DNA of 64,000 bases from Streptomyces sp. NBC_01314 (GCF_041435215.1 NZ_CP108394.1:10106001-10170000), one strand, 5' to 3'. Shown: positions 27,604 to 41,125, numbered from the stretch's first letter. Numbers and translations are program-made. Notes: generated by a model from the sequence alone, not told the origin.

Positions 27604-27999
27604 CTGCCGCAACATGCGGGCCAGGACGTCACGCTGCAGGGGCAGGACCTCCGCGTGCAGGTCGCGGCCCTTGTCCGTGAGGGTGACCCACACCCCGCGC
27701 CGGTCCTCCGCGCAGACGGACCGTTCCACCAGGCCGTCCTTCTCCAGCCGGCCGATCAGCCGGGACAGCGCGCTCTGGCTGAGGTGGACCTTCTCCGCGA
27801 TGTTCTGCACCCGGCACAGGTCCCCGGCCGCCGTGGCCGCGGCCATGCCCGACGCGAGGATGTCGAGCACCTCGAAGTCGCTGGCGCCGAGGCCGTGCGG
27901 ATGCAGCACGCGGTCGATCTCGCACATCGTGCGGGCGTGCACGGACAGGATGTCCCGCCACTGGTCCTCGAGCCGGACACCGGTCGTGTTCACTGCCAT
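27598..27999 (-). CDS. MarR-family transcriptional regulator, 133 aa
   Basis: A winged helix-turn-helix dimer is evident: helix region RTMCEIDRVLHPHGLGASDFEVL, then the recognition segment HLSQSALSRLIGRLEKDGLVER (about 74-95) and wing EDRRGVWVTLT. MarR proteins usually repress efflux or detoxification genes in answer to phenolic ligands. The ATG at 27999 has TACCGT 6 nt upstream (28006-28011) and no ribosome-binding site, so it is likely leaderless. A TGCAACTAGTGCA motif at 28038-28050 is a candidate operator. It is immediately downstream of the VOC gene, on the same strand. Confidence 0.88.
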   Translation of the reverse strand: MAVNTTGVRLEDQWRDILSVHARTMCEIDRVLHPHGLGASDFEVLDILASGMAAATAAGDLCRVQNIAEKVHLSQSALSRLIGRLEKDGLVERSVCAEDRRGVWVTLTDKGRDLHAEVLPLQRDVLARMLRQG

Positions 28000-28037
28000 A
28001 TGTGCACGGTAACAGAGAGCGAGGCGATCGTTGTCCG

Positions 28038-28050
28038 TGCAACTAGTGCA
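28038..28050. promoter_or_regulatory. Inverted motif upstream of the MarR gene
   Basis: TGCA-N5-TGCA lies about 40-50 bp upstream of the MarR start and covers the expected -35 area of the candidate -10 at 28006-28011. It is a plausible autoregulatory operator. Confidence 0.4.
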
Positions 28051-28071
28051 GGCGCAACCACCGCTCCCGCG

Positions 28072-28425
28072 CTACTCGGCCGCCGTGTCCTGCAGGAGCC
28101 CGACCAGGTTCCCGTTCGTGTCCTTCACCGAGGCGATGAGCCGGCCGCCGCCCACGTCGTGGACGTCCTCCAGGGTCTCCGCGCCGGCCGTGAGCAGCCC
28201 CGCGAGTGTCGAGCGGATGTCGGTGACATGCCAGTACGGCACCGGGCCGGTCATCCCCTTCGCGTGCCCGTTCGGGTCCAGGCCCACATCCTGCCCCGCG
28301 TCCTTGAACCCCACGTAGTACGCCGAGTCCGCGTACGGCTCGACCCCCAGCAGGGCGCCGAACAGGGTCTTCGCCGCGGCCAGATCCTTGACGGGGTAGA
28401 TGATGGTCTTGAGTCCTGCGGTCAT
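28072..28425 (-). CDS. VOC/glyoxalase-bleomycin resistance superfamily protein, 117 aa
   Basis: This is a single VOC domain with the YPVKDLAAAKTLFGALLG opening and the closing DTNGNLVGLLQD, typical of glyoxalase-like dioxygenase-fold proteins. It has strong GAGGAG spacing to the ATG at 28425. Substrate and metal use are unknown; members include lyases, isomerases and antibiotic-binding proteins. The MarR gene lies downstream on the same strand (72 bp) and might control it. Confidence 0.82.
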   Translation of the reverse strand: MTAGLKTIIYPVKDLAAAKTLFGALLGVEPYADSAYYVGFKDAGQDVGLDPNGHAKGMTGPVPYWHVTDIRSTLAGLLTAGAETLEDVHDVGGGRLIASVKDTNGNLVGLLQDTAAE

Positions 28426-28730
28426 GGCGTACTCCTCGGTGATTGTTTCCGGTCGCTGGGATCTGCCGTAAACGCTAGGACGAGGGAGGGCCCGGTGCCT
28501 TCTCCGATCCTGACGGGTTGCCCCGGACGGCCTTTTCTCGCCCCCGCCGCCCCTACCCGTCCCTCCCCCACTCTCGGCTTCGCTCGAGCGGGAGGTGCCC
28601 CCATCCAGGGGCGCAGCCCCTGCTTTTCAGGGGCGCGGGGAACTGCGCGAGCAACCACGGCGGACCCGCGGATGGGGGTCGAAGGGGCGCAGCCCCTGGG
28701 GACGGGTAGGGGCGGCGGGGGCGAGGAACC
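28426..28730. repeat. Intergenic composite of Streptomyces palindromic repeats
   Basis: This 305-bp spacer between glgB and the VOC gene holds no gene. A perfect 27-bp inverted repeat (28537-28563 and 28699-28725) encloses two genus-typical elements: a CCTCCCCCAct...GGGG-type hairpin (28562-28603) and a tgcttttcaggggcg... element (28621 to about 28677). The latter recurs inverted at 49381-49438. The outer arms lie just past the glgB stop and could fold into a large terminator. Confidence 0.8.
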
Positions 28731-30968
28731 CTAGGTCGGCCGGAGCCAAACCGTGGCCAGCGGCGGCAAAGTCACCCGGATACTGCCCGCTCGCCCGTGC
28801 CAGGCGTACGGCTCGCGTTCGACGGGCCGCGGGTCGGCAACACCGCTCCCCCCATAGACCGCGGCGTCGGTGTTCAGCACCTCACCCCACGCCGACACGT
28901 CATCGGGCACCCCCAACCGGTAGTCGTGCCGAACCACAGGGCTGAAGTTGGACACCGCCAACAGAGGCACACCCTCCGCGTCGAGCCGCAGGAACGCGAA
29001 GACGTTGTCCTCGGCGGCATCCCCGCCCACCCACTGGAATCCGGCCGGATCGGTGTCCCGCTGCCAGAGCGCCGGGGTGCGGCGATACACCGCGTTGAGG
29101 TCGCGGACGAGGTCCCGCACCCCCCGGTGGTCGGCCTCCGCGCCGTACTCGGGATCGAGGAGCCACCACTCGGGTCCGTGCGCCTCCGACCACTCCGCCC
29201 CCTGCGCGAACTCCTGTCCCATGAAAAGGAGTTGCTTACCGGGATGGGCCCACATGAACCCGAGATACGCGCGATGGTTCGCCCGCCGCTGCCACCAGTC
29301 GCCCGGCATCTTCGACACCAGCGCCTGCTTCCCGTGCACGACCTCGTCGTGGGAGATGGGCAGCACGTAGTTCTCGCTGTACGCGTACACCATCGAGAAC
29401 GACATCTCGTCGTGGTGGTACTTGCGGTGCACCGGCTCGTGTTCGATGTAGCCCAGCGAGTCGTGCATCCACCCCATGTTCCACTTCAGCCCGAAGCCCA
29501 GGCCGCCGCTGTCGGTCGGACGGGTGACACCGTCCCACGCCGTGGACTCCTCCGCGATGGTCACCACACCCGGCGCACGCCGGTACACGGTCGCGTTCAT
29601 CTCCTGCAGGAAGGCGACCGCGTCAAGGTCCTCCCGCCCGCCGAACACATTGGGCGACCACTGGCCGGAGTCACGCGAGTAGTCGAGGTAGAGCATCGAC
29701 GCGACCGCGTCCACCCGCAGCCCGTCGACATGGAACTCCTCGCACCAGTAGACGGCGTTCGCCACCAGGAAGTTGCGCACCTCGGTACGCCCGAAGTCGA
29801 ACTCGTAAGTCCCCCAGTCCGGATGCTCGGCCCGCCGGCTGTCCCCGGGTTCGTACAACGGCTCCCCGTCGAAGCGCCCGAGGGCCCAGTCGTCCTTGGG
29901 GAAGTGGGCGGGCACCCAGTCCAGGATCACGCCGATCCCGGCCCGGTGCAGCGCGTCGACGAGGTACCTGAAGTCGTCGGGGGTGCCGAGCCGTGCGGTG
30001 GGCGCGTAGAAGCCGGTGACCTGGTAGCCCCAGGAGCCGCTGAACGGGTGCTGCGCGACCGGCATCAGCTCGACATGGGTGAAGCCGAGGTCGGAAACGT
30101 ACCGCGGGAGCACATCGGCGAGTTGCCGGTACGTCAGTCCCGGGCGCCAGGACGGCAGATGGATCTCGTAGACGGAGAACGGGGCCTCGTGCACCGGGAT
30201 GTCCCCGCGCGCGGCCATCCACTCCGAGTCGCCCCACACGTAGTGCGAGGCCGTCACGACGGACGCCGTCGCGGGGGGCACCTCCGCCTGACGGGCCATC
30301 GGGTCGGCCCTGAGGAGACGGTGACCGTGGCGCGAGGTGATCTCGAACTTGTAGTGGGCGCCCTCACCCACCCCCGGCAGGAACAGCTCCCATACCCCGG
30401 ACGAACCGAGGGACCGCATCGGGAACGCCGTCCCGTTCCAGCAGGCGAAGTCCCCGGCGACACACACCCCTCGGGCGTTCGGCGCCCACACGGTGAACCG
30501 GGTGCCGGTCACGCCCTGGTGGGTCATCGGCTCGGCCCCGAGCGCCTTCCACAGCTGCTCGTGCCGCCCCTCCCGGATCAGATGCAGATCCAGCTCACCG
30601 AGCGAGGGCAGGAAGCGGTACGGGTCGTGCACCTCGTGGTCGGTGTCCTCGTAGGAGACGAGCAGCGTGTACTCCGGGACGGCGTCGAGCGGCAGCAGGA
30701 CGGAGAAGAGGCCGTCGCCCTCCGAGGCGAGATACGTACGCTCGCCGTCGATCACGACGCTCACGGCATGGGCGTACGGGCGCAGTGCCCGTACGGCGAT
30801 CCCACCCGGCACCGGGTGGGCGCCGAACAGGGCGTGCGGGTCGTGGTGGGCGCCGGAGAGCAGCCGCGCTCGGTCGCCGGGGTCGAGCGGAGGGGCGGCC
30901 ACGGTCAGCCGGGGTCCGCGCGGGGGCGGGCCCGCCGCCTCGGGGGTAGTGGTGTCGCGCAGGGCCAC
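28731..30968 (-). CDS. glgB: 1,4-alpha-glucan branching enzyme GlgB, 745 aa
   Basis: GlgB introduces alpha-1,6 branches into glucan made by GlgE. An N-terminal N1 module and a CBM48 domain (about 150-240) precede the GH13 barrel. Catalytic residues are visible: Asp420 (FHVDGLRVD), Glu473 (IAEES) and the SHDEVVHGK transition-state Asp. The start is a GTG at 30968, with GAGGAG provided by the end of the maltokinase gene 4 bp upstream. It is the last gene of glgE-treS-mak-glgB and is followed by a large inverted repeat. Confidence 0.97.
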   Translation of the reverse strand: MALRDTTTPEAAGPPPRGPRLTVAAPPLDPGDRARLLSGAHHDPHALFGAHPVPGGIAVRALRPYAHAVSVVIDGERTYLASEGDGLFSVLLPLDAVPEYTLLVSYEDTDHEVHDPYRFLPSLGELDLHLIREGRHEQLWKALGAEPMTHQGVTGTRFTVWAPNARGVCVAGDFACWNGTAFPMRSLGSSGVWELFLPGVGEGAHYKFEITSRHGHRLLRADPMARQAEVPPATASVVTASHYVWGDSEWMAARGDIPVHEAPFSVYEIHLPSWRPGLTYRQLADVLPRYVSDLGFTHVELMPVAQHPFSGSWGYQVTGFYAPTARLGTPDDFRYLVDALHRAGIGVILDWVPAHFPKDDWALGRFDGEPLYEPGDSRRAEHPDWGTYEFDFGRTEVRNFLVANAVYWCEEFHVDGLRVDAVASMLYLDYSRDSGQWSPNVFGGREDLDAVAFLQEMNATVYRRAPGVVTIAEESTAWDGVTRPTDSGGLGFGLKWNMGWMHDSLGYIEHEPVHRKYHHDEMSFSMVYAYSENYVLPISHDEVVHGKQALVSKMPGDWWQRRANHRAYLGFMWAHPGKQLLFMGQEFAQGAEWSEAHGPEWWLLDPEYGAEADHRGVRDLVRDLNAVYRRTPALWQRDTDPAGFQWVGGDAAEDNVFAFLRLDAEGVPLLAVSNFSPVVRHDYRLGVPDDVSAWGEVLNTDAAVYGGSGVADPRPVEREPYAWHGRAGSIRVTLPPLATVWLRPT

Positions 30969-30972
30969 GGTC

Positions 30973-32367
30973 TCAGTCTCCTCTCACGGCGAGACGCTCG
31001 ATCGCCGCCATCGGTACAGGAAGCCAGTCGGGGCGGTGCCGGGCCTCGTAGAGGACCTCGTACACGGCCCGGTCCGTCTCGTAGGCGCGCAGCAGTCCGT
31101 GCTTCTCGCGCGGGTCCCAGTCGGCGTGGGCGGCGTAGCCCGCGCAGTAGGCCTCCCGGCAGCGGCGTGCCCACTCCGGGCGCCAGGGGCGGCGCTGCCG
31201 GGCGGCGTAGTCGAAGGAGCGCAGCATCCCGGCGATGTCCCGCACCGGAGACTGGGTACCGCACCGCTCGGCCAGCGGACGGGACGGCTCGCCCTCGAAG
31301 TCGATGACGAACCACTCCCGGCCGGCCCGCAGCACCTGCCCCAGGTGCAGATCGCCGTGGACGCGCTGGGACGGCGGCCCGGCATCGCAGGAGAGCAGGG
31401 CGCGGAAGGCGGTGCGCAGGCCGGGGACGAACGGCCGCAGCGCCGGTACACACCGCGCGGCGGCGTCCAGCCGCTCGGTCATGGCGGCGGCCGTCCGCCC
31501 GTTCTCGTCATGGGCCCGGGAGGGGAAGGCCGAGGCCAGCGCCATATGGACCTCCGCCGTGGCCCGGCCCAGCTCACCGGCCTGCGCCGTGAAGTCGTGC
31601 CCGGCGGCGAGCGCGCCGAGCGCCAGCGTCCAGCCGTCGGACGCGTCGGGCAGGAACGGCTGCAGCACACCGAGCGTCGCAGCGAACGGATCGGTCGTCC
31701 GGAACCAGGCCACCGGCGCCGGAACCCGGCCGCATCCCTGCACGGAGAGTGCGCCCGGCACCTCCAGATCGGGGTTCACCCCCGGCTGGATCCGCCGGAA
31801 GACCTTCAGGATGAACGCGTCCCCGTACACCAGCGAGGAGTTGGACTGCTCGGCGTCCAGCAGCCGAGGCGCCAGCCCGGCCGGCACCCGTATGTCCGGG
31901 TCCGCCTCGAAGCGCAGCGGGCCCGCCGTACCGGGGTGCCGCAGCCGTTCGAGCAGCAGCTGGGCCGAGCGCGGGTCATAGAGCGCGTCGTACACGGTCA
32001 GACCCGCCAGCGGTCCCTCGTGTGCCTGCCCGATGAGTGCCCGGCCGAGGCGCGGCACCAGCTGCTCGCGCACACCGAGCAGCAGTTGGTAGCAGTCACC
32101 GGCCGGGGGAGGGGGAGTGCTACCGGGCGCGGGCACACCGCTGTGGCCGGCATGGCTGGGCTGGCCGGTGTGCACGAGCAGGTGCAGACAGCCCGGATAC
32201 AGCTCGGTCATCGACAGCAGGGCGAGGTCCGTGACCGGCCGGTCCTTGCCGGCGAACCAGCGCTGCCGCGGCAGCCACTCGCGCAGCAGCCCCGCCAGCG
32301 AGGTCATGAGGTCGGCGGCGACCCCGTCGCTGCTCGGCCGGAGCAATGCGGTTGCGGTCTTCGGCAT
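30973..32367 (-). CDS. mak: Maltokinase (Pep2/Mak), 464 aa
   Basis: The enzyme phosphorylates maltose with ATP to give maltose 1-phosphate, the GlgE donor. The kinase-fold motifs are [13 protein letters not shown] (catalytic loop) and FVIDFEGEP (metal-binding Asp), with the Mak N-terminal cap opening [16 protein letters not shown]. The ATG at 32367 with AAAGGA 9 nt upstream is preferred; a TTG at 32400 overlapping the treS stop would add 11 residues. Genes of the pathway overlap or nearly touch on both sides. In many bacteria it is fused to TreS; here it is separate. Confidence 0.95.
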   Translation of the reverse strand: MPKTATALLRPSSDGVAADLMTSLAGLLREWLPRQRWFAGKDRPVTDLALLSMTELYPGCLHLLVHTGQPSHAGHSGVPAPGSTPPPPAGDCYQLLLGVREQLVPRLGRALIGQAHEGPLAGLTVYDALYDPRSAQLLLERLRHPGTAGPLRFEADPDIRVPAGLAPRLLDAEQSNSSLVYGDAFILKVFRRIQPGVNPDLEVPGALSVQGCGRVPAPVAWFRTTDPFAATLGVLQPFLPDASDGWTLALGALAAGHDFTAQAGELGRATAEVHMALASAFPSRAHDENGRTAAAMTERLDAAARCVPALRPFVPGLRTAFRALLSCDAGPPSQRVHGDLHLGQVLRAGREWFVIDFEGEPSRPLAERCGTQSPVRDIAGMLRSFDYAARQRRPWRPEWARRCREAYCAGYAAHADWDPREKHGLLRAYETDRAVYEVLYEARHRPDWLPVPMAAIERLAVRGD

Positions 32368-32396
32368 GGTGACGCGTCCTTTCGCCGGCCCGCGCT

Positions 32397-34129
<1,733 letters not shown>

Positions 34130-34133
<4 letters not shown>

Positions 34134-36145
34134 GGCGTGCCTGACGCTCCGATCTGCGACGAGGAGGACGTGCTCTCGGCAGGGAGCAGGACGTGGAGGA
34201 CGTGCGCGGGTGCCCGCCCGGGTTCCAGACGCACGTAGTTCGTCCTTCCCCAGCGGTAGGCCTCCCCCGTCAACTCGTCGTGTACCGGCACGTTCTCGTC
34301 CATGCCCAGGCCGAGTTCCGCCATGTCGAGCGTGACCGTGGCCTCCTGGGCGCGATGGGGGTCGAGATTGACGACCACCACGACCGCGTCCGAGCCGGCG
34401 CGCTTGCTGTAGGCGATCACCGCGTCGTTGCCGGTGTGGTGGAAGCGCAGGTTCCTGAGCCCGTGCAGTGCGGGATGGCGCCGTCTGATGTCGTTGAGCG
34501 CCGTGATGAGCGGCGCGATCGTACGTCGGTCTTGTGCGGCTGCGTCCCAGTCGCGGGGGCGGAGTTGGTACTTCTCGGAGTCGAGGTATTCCTCGCTGCC
34601 CGGTTTGAGGGGTGTGTTCTCGCAGAGTTCGTAGCCGGAGTAGATGCCCCAGGTGGGGGAGAGGGTGGCGGCGAGGACGGCGCGGAGTTCGAAGGCGGGG
34701 CGGCCGCCTTCCTGGAGGAAGGCGTGGAGGATGTCGGGGGTGTTGACGAAGAAGTTGGGCCGCATGTAGGCGGCGGAGTCCCCGGCGAGTTCGGTGGCGT
34801 AGTCGGTGAGTTCCTGTTTGGTGGTGCGCCAGGTGAAGTAGGTGTAGGACTGCTGGAAGCCGGTGGCGGCCAGGGTGTGCATCATCGCGGGGCGGGTGAA
34901 GGCCTCGGCGAGGAAGATGACGTCGGGGTCGGTGGCGTTGATGTCGGCGATGACCTGTTCCCAGAAGAGAACCGGTTTGGTGTGGGGGTTGTCGACGCGG
35001 AAGATCCGTACGCCGTGGTCCATCCAGTGCCGCAGGACGCGGGTGGTCTCGGTGATGAGGCCGGGCAGGTCGGCGTCGAAGGCGATGGGGTAGATGTCCT
35101 GGTACTTCTTGGGCGGGTTCTCCGCGTAGGCGATGGTGCCGTCGGGGCGGTGGTGGAACCACTCGGGGTGTTTGTGCACCCAGGGGTGGTCGGGGGAGCA
35201 CTGCAGGGCGAAGTCCAGGGCGACTTCCAGGCCGAGTGTGCGGGCTTCGGCGACGAAGTGGTCGAAGTCCTCGATGGTGCCCAGGTCGGGGTGGACGGTG
35301 TCGTGGCCGCCTTCGGGGGAGCCGATGGCCCAGGGCACGCCGACGTCGTCGGGGGTGGGGGAGAGGGTGTTGTTGCGGCCCTTGCGGAAGGTGGTGCCGA
35401 TGGGGTGGATGGGCGGGAGGTAGAGGACGTCGAAGCCCATCCGGGCGATGGCGGGCAGGCGGCGGGCGGCGGTGCGGAACGTGCCGTGGGGCTGCTCGGG
35501 GGTGCCCTCGGAACGTGGGAAGAACTCGTACCAGGAGCCGAACAGGGCCCGTTCGCGTTCCACCAGCAGCGGCAGTGGCTCCGACGAGGTGACCAGTTCA
35601 CGCAGAGGGTGGCGGGTCAGGACCTCGTCCACCTCCGGCGCCAACGCCGCCGCCAGCCGGTCGGCGGCCGGAAGGGTGTCGTCGCGGAGCTTGCGCACGG
35701 CCGTCAGCAGGGTCGCGTGGAGGTCCGCCTCGGGCGCTCCGGCGGCGGCGCGCGCGTACAGCTCGGCGCCCTCCTCCAGGACCAGCCCGGTGTCCATGCC
35801 GGCCGGGATCTTGATGCGGGCGGTGTGACGCCAGGTGGCGATCGGGTCGCTCCAGGCCTCGACGCGGTACGTCCACCGGCCCACGGCGGTCGGGGTGACA
35901 CAGGCGCCCCAGCGATCGGTGCCGGGTACGAGTTCACGCATCGGGGTCCACGGGGCCGGGCGGCCCTCCGGATCCTTGAGCACGACGTTGGCGGCGATCA
36001 CGCCATGCCCTTCCCGGAAGAGCGTCGCGGTGACCTCGAAGATCTCGCCGACGACTGCCTTCGCGGGACGCCTGCCGCACTCGACGAGCGGGCGGACGTC
36101 CCTGACGGGGACGCGGCCGACGGCCGGGGCCGGGATCGGGCTCAT
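34130..36145 (-). CDS. glgE: GlgE maltosyltransferase (alpha-1,4-glucan:maltose-1-phosphate), 671 aa
   Basis: GlgE transfers maltosyl units from maltose 1-phosphate to alpha-1,4-glucan. An N-terminal domain (DUF3416-like, to about 200) precedes the GH13_3 barrel. Residues equivalent to the characterised S. coelicolor enzyme (Asp394, Glu423, Asp480) appear at a constant offset of nine: Asp385 (IFRVDNPHT), Glu414 (FLAEAFTRP) and Asp471 (NTPDIL). GGAGGTGA lies just before the ATG at 36145. It follows the DUF5133 gene by 61 bp on the same strand and heads the glgE-treS-mak-glgB operon. Confidence 0.98.
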
Positions 36146-36206
36146 GGGGTCTCACCTCCGCCGTGCTCGGGAATCGGCGCTGTTCCGAACGGGTACTGAA
36201 CGAGTC

Positions 36207-36614
36207 CTACCGCCCTGCCGTGAAACGCTGCCCGGACGGCGGACCACGTCTGACGGAACGGGTCCGTCCGCTCTGGTCCTTACGGGCCTTACCGTTCTGT
36301 TCTTTACGGGTCTTACCGGTCTGCTCCTGCTTGGGACGGCCGGTCTGCTCCTGCTTGGGACGGCCGGTCTGTTCCTGCTTGGGACGGCCGGTCTGCTCCT
36401 GGAGGTAGGAGGGCAGGCTCGTCTGCAGGTAGCGCTCGGCGGCCGCCACGGCCTCGCGGGCGCAGCGCTTTCCCATCAGCACACACAGCGTGTAGCCCGA
36501 GTCCTCGAAGCTGTCCCGGGCCGCGCGGTCGGTCGGGGACGCGAGCATCACGCGTTCCCAGGTGCGGTAGCGCCGCAGATGTCTGGCCACCTCGTTCTTG
36601 GCGGGCAGCAGCAT
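36207..36614 (-). CDS. DUF5133-type small protein with basic octapeptide repeats, 135 aa
   Basis: The first about 75 residues match the DUF5133 pattern common in streptomycetes: MLLPAKNEVARHLRRY at the start and SGYTLCVLMGKR in the middle. The ATG at 36614 with GGGAGGGA 7 nt upstream fits the family start better than an in-frame ATG at 36713. The C-terminal 60 residues are a Lys/Arg/Gln tail of EQTGRPKQ-type octapeptides that decays to EQNGKARK and DQSGRTRS. Function is unknown; the tail could bind nucleic acid or acidic polymer. It sits directly before glgE on the same strand. Confidence 0.8.
   Translation of the reverse strand: MLLPAKNEVARHLRRYRTWERVMLASPTDRAARDSFEDSGYTLCVLMGKRCAREAVAAAERYLQTSLPSYLQEQTGRPKQEQTGRPKQEQTGRPKQEQTGKTRKEQNGKARKDQSGRTRSVRRGPPSGQRFTAGR
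36316..36403. repeat. 24-bp tandem repeat (x3.7) in the DUF5133 gene
   Basis: Units start at 36316, 36340, 36364 and 36388 (ccggtctgctcctgcttggg plus acgg) and encode EQTGRPKQ. Further, weaker copies extend toward the stop codon. The unit is a multiple of three and so keeps the frame. Confidence 0.95.
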
Positions 36615-36880
36615 GTGCTGGTCCCTCCCGGCACTCTCGACGGAGCACGCTTCCCGGGGGAGGTCGTGCACGGAGGGGCATCGACACCTCACGGAGCCGA
36701 TGCCTTCACTCATGGTGCACAGGTAACCACCAGGCGTCTTGTTGGTTCTTCAACTACCTCGGGGGTCGCTCGTGTTGCACGAATGGCGTAGCACTCCCAC
36801 TCTGGAGCTGACTCAGAAGTGATTGTTGCTCACGCTTCGTGCTCGTGGGCGGGAGCTTCGCCGGTGAGGAGCCAACGACG
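36615..36880. promoter_or_regulatory. Divergent spacer between the glgE operon side and the RsbW-like/glgX side
   Basis: The 266-bp spacer should hold both promoters. An inverted repeat TCGTG-TTG-CACGA lies at 36770-36782, near its middle, and is a candidate operator shared by both directions. I could not assign -10/-35 boxes with confidence. Confidence 0.4.
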
Positions 36881-37396
36881 ATGAAGACCGCAGTGCCTCG
36901 CTACTACCACCTCGACGTGGAAGTCACTCCGGAACGGGTCGGACAGGTCGGGCGCGTCATGGCCGCCCACCTCCGGTTCTGGGACCTGGAGACCCTCGTC
37001 GGGCCCGTCTGCCACAGTGCCGAACTGCTGCTGCGCGCGATCGATGAACACGCGACGGACAAGAACACCTCGATCGAGATGTGGTGGAACGGTCAGCACC
37101 TCATCGCGGCGGCGGGCGCGAACGACCGGGAGATGCGCCCGGACCGGGAGTTGCGCCCCTGCCTGACCCGTATCGCCGCGCTGAGCGACGGTTGGGGCTG
37201 TTGTTCGACGGCCACCGGCAGCACGGTCATCTGGTTCACCCAGCGCGCGCCGGTCGACCAGAGCGTGCCCCTGGTGCCGACCGTGCCCGAGCCGGCCCTG
37301 CGCGAAGTGCGCCAGGTGCCCCGCGAGATGCTCGTCGCCGTGCTCGCCGGTTCGCCGGGCGGCGACGCGGCGGACGCGCGCGAGTGCACACAGTGA
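36881..37396 (+). CDS. RsbW-like (HATPase) protein of the glycogen (pep) cluster, 171 aa
   Basis: This small soluble protein begins MKTAVPRYYHLDVEVTPERV and has LLLRAIDEHATDKNTSIEMWWNG (split about 50-72) and SDGWGCCSTATGSTVIWF, matching the N-box and G-box positions of anti-sigma/serine-kinase ATPases in reduced form. Homologues sit beside GlgE clusters in streptomycetes as I recall. GAGGAG is 9 nt before the ATG at 36881. It is followed 23 bp later by glgX. It may control development-linked glycogen metabolism by binding a partner; that is inferred. Confidence 0.72.
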   Translation: MKTAVPRYYHLDVEVTPERVGQVGRVMAAHLRFWDLETLVGPVCHSAELLLRAIDEHATDKNTSIEMWWNGQHLIAAAGANDREMRPDRELRPCLTRIAALSDGWGCCSTATGSTVIWFTQRAPVDQSVPLVPTVPEPALREVRQVPREMLVAVLAGSPGGDAADARECTQ

Positions 37397-37419
37397 CCCT
37401 ACGGCCGCACAGGAAAGGG

Positions 37420-39519
<2,100 letters not shown>

Positions 39520-39571
39520 CCCCGCCGGCGTCGCGGCGTTCCGGACCCGCCGACCCGCCGACACGTTGATC

Positions 39572-39592
39572 CCGCCGGTTCTCAGCCGGCGG
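39572..39592. terminator. Hairpin between convergent glgX and VOC genes
   Basis: The arms ccgccgg (39572-39578) and ccggcgg (39586-39592) with a 7-nt loop lie 52 bp past the glgX stop and just outside the VOC stop, so they could serve both genes. Confidence 0.55.
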
Positions 39593-39595
39593 TGG

Positions 39596-40396
39596 TCAGC
39601 GTTCGGTGCGTGAAGTGATCGTGAACTGGGCGCCGTCCGGGTCGCGGAGCACCGCCTCGTCCGCGACGTGTGTAAGGATCGTGCCGCCGTGGTGCTGGGC
39701 GGCCTCGACGCGGGCCGCCACGTCGGAGACGGAGAAGTGGACCTGCCAGTGCGGCCGGATCGTGGGGTCGGGCGCGGCTTCCAGCGCGCCGGAGGTGATC
39801 CGGGCCACGACCTCGCCCTCGCTGCGCAGGACGACCTCGTTGCCCTCGTAGTGGACCTCGCAGCAGCCCGGCCTCTCGGTGGCCCACTCCAGGACCTCGC
39901 CGTAGAAGATCGCGGCGTCGAACGCGTCGCGGGTGTGGAGCCGGATGAAGGCCGGGGCGGCCTTGCGCCAGGTCTCCCAGTCGGTGAAGAGCGCACCCTC
40001 CCAGATCCCGAAGGAGGCCCCGTGGCGGTCCGCCAGCAGAGCGGCCCGTCCGGGCGGGAAGGAGAGAGGGCCGACCGCGACCGTGCCGCCGCGCTCCCGG
40101 GCCCGGGACGCCGCCGCGTCCGCGTCCGACACGGCGAAGTAGGGGGTCCAGGCGACCGCCATCTGCCACAGGGACGCCACTCCGGCGATCCCGGCGACGG
40201 GCACCCCGCCCGCCAGCGCGATCCGGAAGTGGTCGCCGAGCTTCGCCGTGCGCCATCGCCAGCCCAGCACGGCGGCGTAGAAGGCTTCCGTGGCAGGCAC
40301 ATCCCGGCTGGTGAGGCTCACCCAGCAGGGGGCCCCGAAGACGGAATGGCTGGAGACGACGCTCTCCGCGCCCCCGAATTTGCTGTCGCTGTTCAT
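39596..40396 (-). CDS. Two-domain VOC (glyoxalase-like) protein, 266 aa
   Basis: Two tandem VOC domains are visible. The first (about 20-130) contains PCWVSLTSRDVPATEAFYAAVLGW. The second (about 150-262) contains AFIRLHTRDAFDAAIFYGEVLEW and closes with LRDPDGAQFTITSR. This is the form of the hydroxylase/27-kDa antigen family in actinobacteria. The ATG at 40396 is preferred (AGGA about 10 nt upstream) over an in-frame ATG at 40453. Substrate unknown. It is convergent with glgX. Confidence 0.83.
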   Translation of the reverse strand: MNSDSKFGGAESVVSSHSVFGAPCWVSLTSRDVPATEAFYAAVLGWRWRTAKLGDHFRIALAGGVPVAGIAGVASLWQMAVAWTPYFAVSDADAAASRARERGGTVAVGPLSFPPGRAALLADRHGASFGIWEGALFTDWETWRKAAPAFIRLHTRDAFDAAIFYGEVLEWATERPGCCEVHYEGNEVVLRSEGEVVARITSGALEAAPDPTIRPHWQVHFSVSDVAARVEAAQHHGGTILTHVADEAVLRDPDGAQFTITSRTER

Positions 40397-40659
40397 GGCA
40401 GTCGTGTCCTGGTCTCGTCCGCCGGTACACCCCGGCCGCACTCCAGTCTCCAACCGGATCCGGGGCCGGTGCCCGTCGAGTACCCCGTGTCGGCGTTCCG
40501 ACCCCGGTGGGGGCGCGATCTTCGGACGGCCGTTCGGGTGATGACCGGGAGTTCTGGCTTCTTACGGTGGGCCCCCTCGCGCATGCGCCACGCGCCGGAC
40601 GACGGGAGGATTCGGCCTGTGGCCGACACAGGGGAGTTCCGCTCCCGGGCCGGCTGCCA

Positions 40660-41070
40660 CCGGCTCGACCAGTGGCCCTACGCCGCCGCCGGCGCCGGTA
40701 TCGGTCTGCTGCTCGCGCCCGCCTCGACGGACGGGGTGAACCGTTTCCTCAACGCCTCGTACGGCGAGGTCACCGGCATCACCCGGACTGTGCGCAACTA
40801 CGCGGCGACCGTGGGCCTCGCGGTGTTCGGCACGGTCCTGACGCACGTCACCACCGACAACGTCGTCGAGACGCCGCGGTCCAGGGGGTGCCGGACGACG
40901 CGGCGCGGGAGGCCGCCCGCGGCATCGCCGAAGCGGTCGCCGGCAACCCGGACAGCCAGTCGCCGAGCGGCGAGGGCACCGTCGCCACGGCGACGCGCGA
41001 CTCGATGGACGCCATCCGCATGGACTTCACCGAGGCCAACCAGTGGGTGTTCTACGGGATGGCCATAGCC
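40660..41070 (+). pseudogene. C-terminal remnant of an MFS (EmrB/QacA) drug exporter, frameshifted
   Basis: Reading one frame gives GAGIGLLLAPASTDGVNRFL and SYGEVTGITRTVRNYAATVG, the well-known end of DHA2-type exporters. At about 40875 the sense passes to another frame (VQGVPDDAAREAARGIAEAV) and ends abruptly at NQWVFYGMAIA (41070). The first 11-12 membrane helices are absent, there is no start codon or ribosome-binding site, and there is a frameshift, so it is a dead remnant. Its break point coincides with a 16-bp direct repeat of the LacI gene end. Confidence 0.85.
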
Positions 41071-41125
41071 CGTCGACTCCCGCCGCCTCTCGTGCGTGGC
41101 AGCCCCTCACGTCGACTCCCGCCGC
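41071..41125. repeat. 16-bp direct repeat flanking the MFS remnant/LacI boundary
   Basis: The sequence cgtcgactcccgccgc is at 41071-41086 and again at 41110-41125, where it is the last codons of the LacI gene. The first copy begins exactly where similarity to the MFS exporter stops, so it marks a deletion or duplication junction. Confidence 0.85.

Noticed and set aside
36316..36403. 24-bp array as a CRISPR or iteron origin
   Set aside because: The units abut without spacers, are in frame and encode an octapeptide repeat in a real gene.
36615..36713. Upstream ATG (36713) for the DUF5133 protein
   Set aside because: The extra 33 residues are Cys-rich and unlike the family, while the ATG at 36614 has GGGAGGGA.
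40397..40659. Possible coding continuation upstream of the MFS remnant
   Set aside because: Translation in all plus frames gives no transporter-like helices before about 40680, so only the C-terminal remnant is called.
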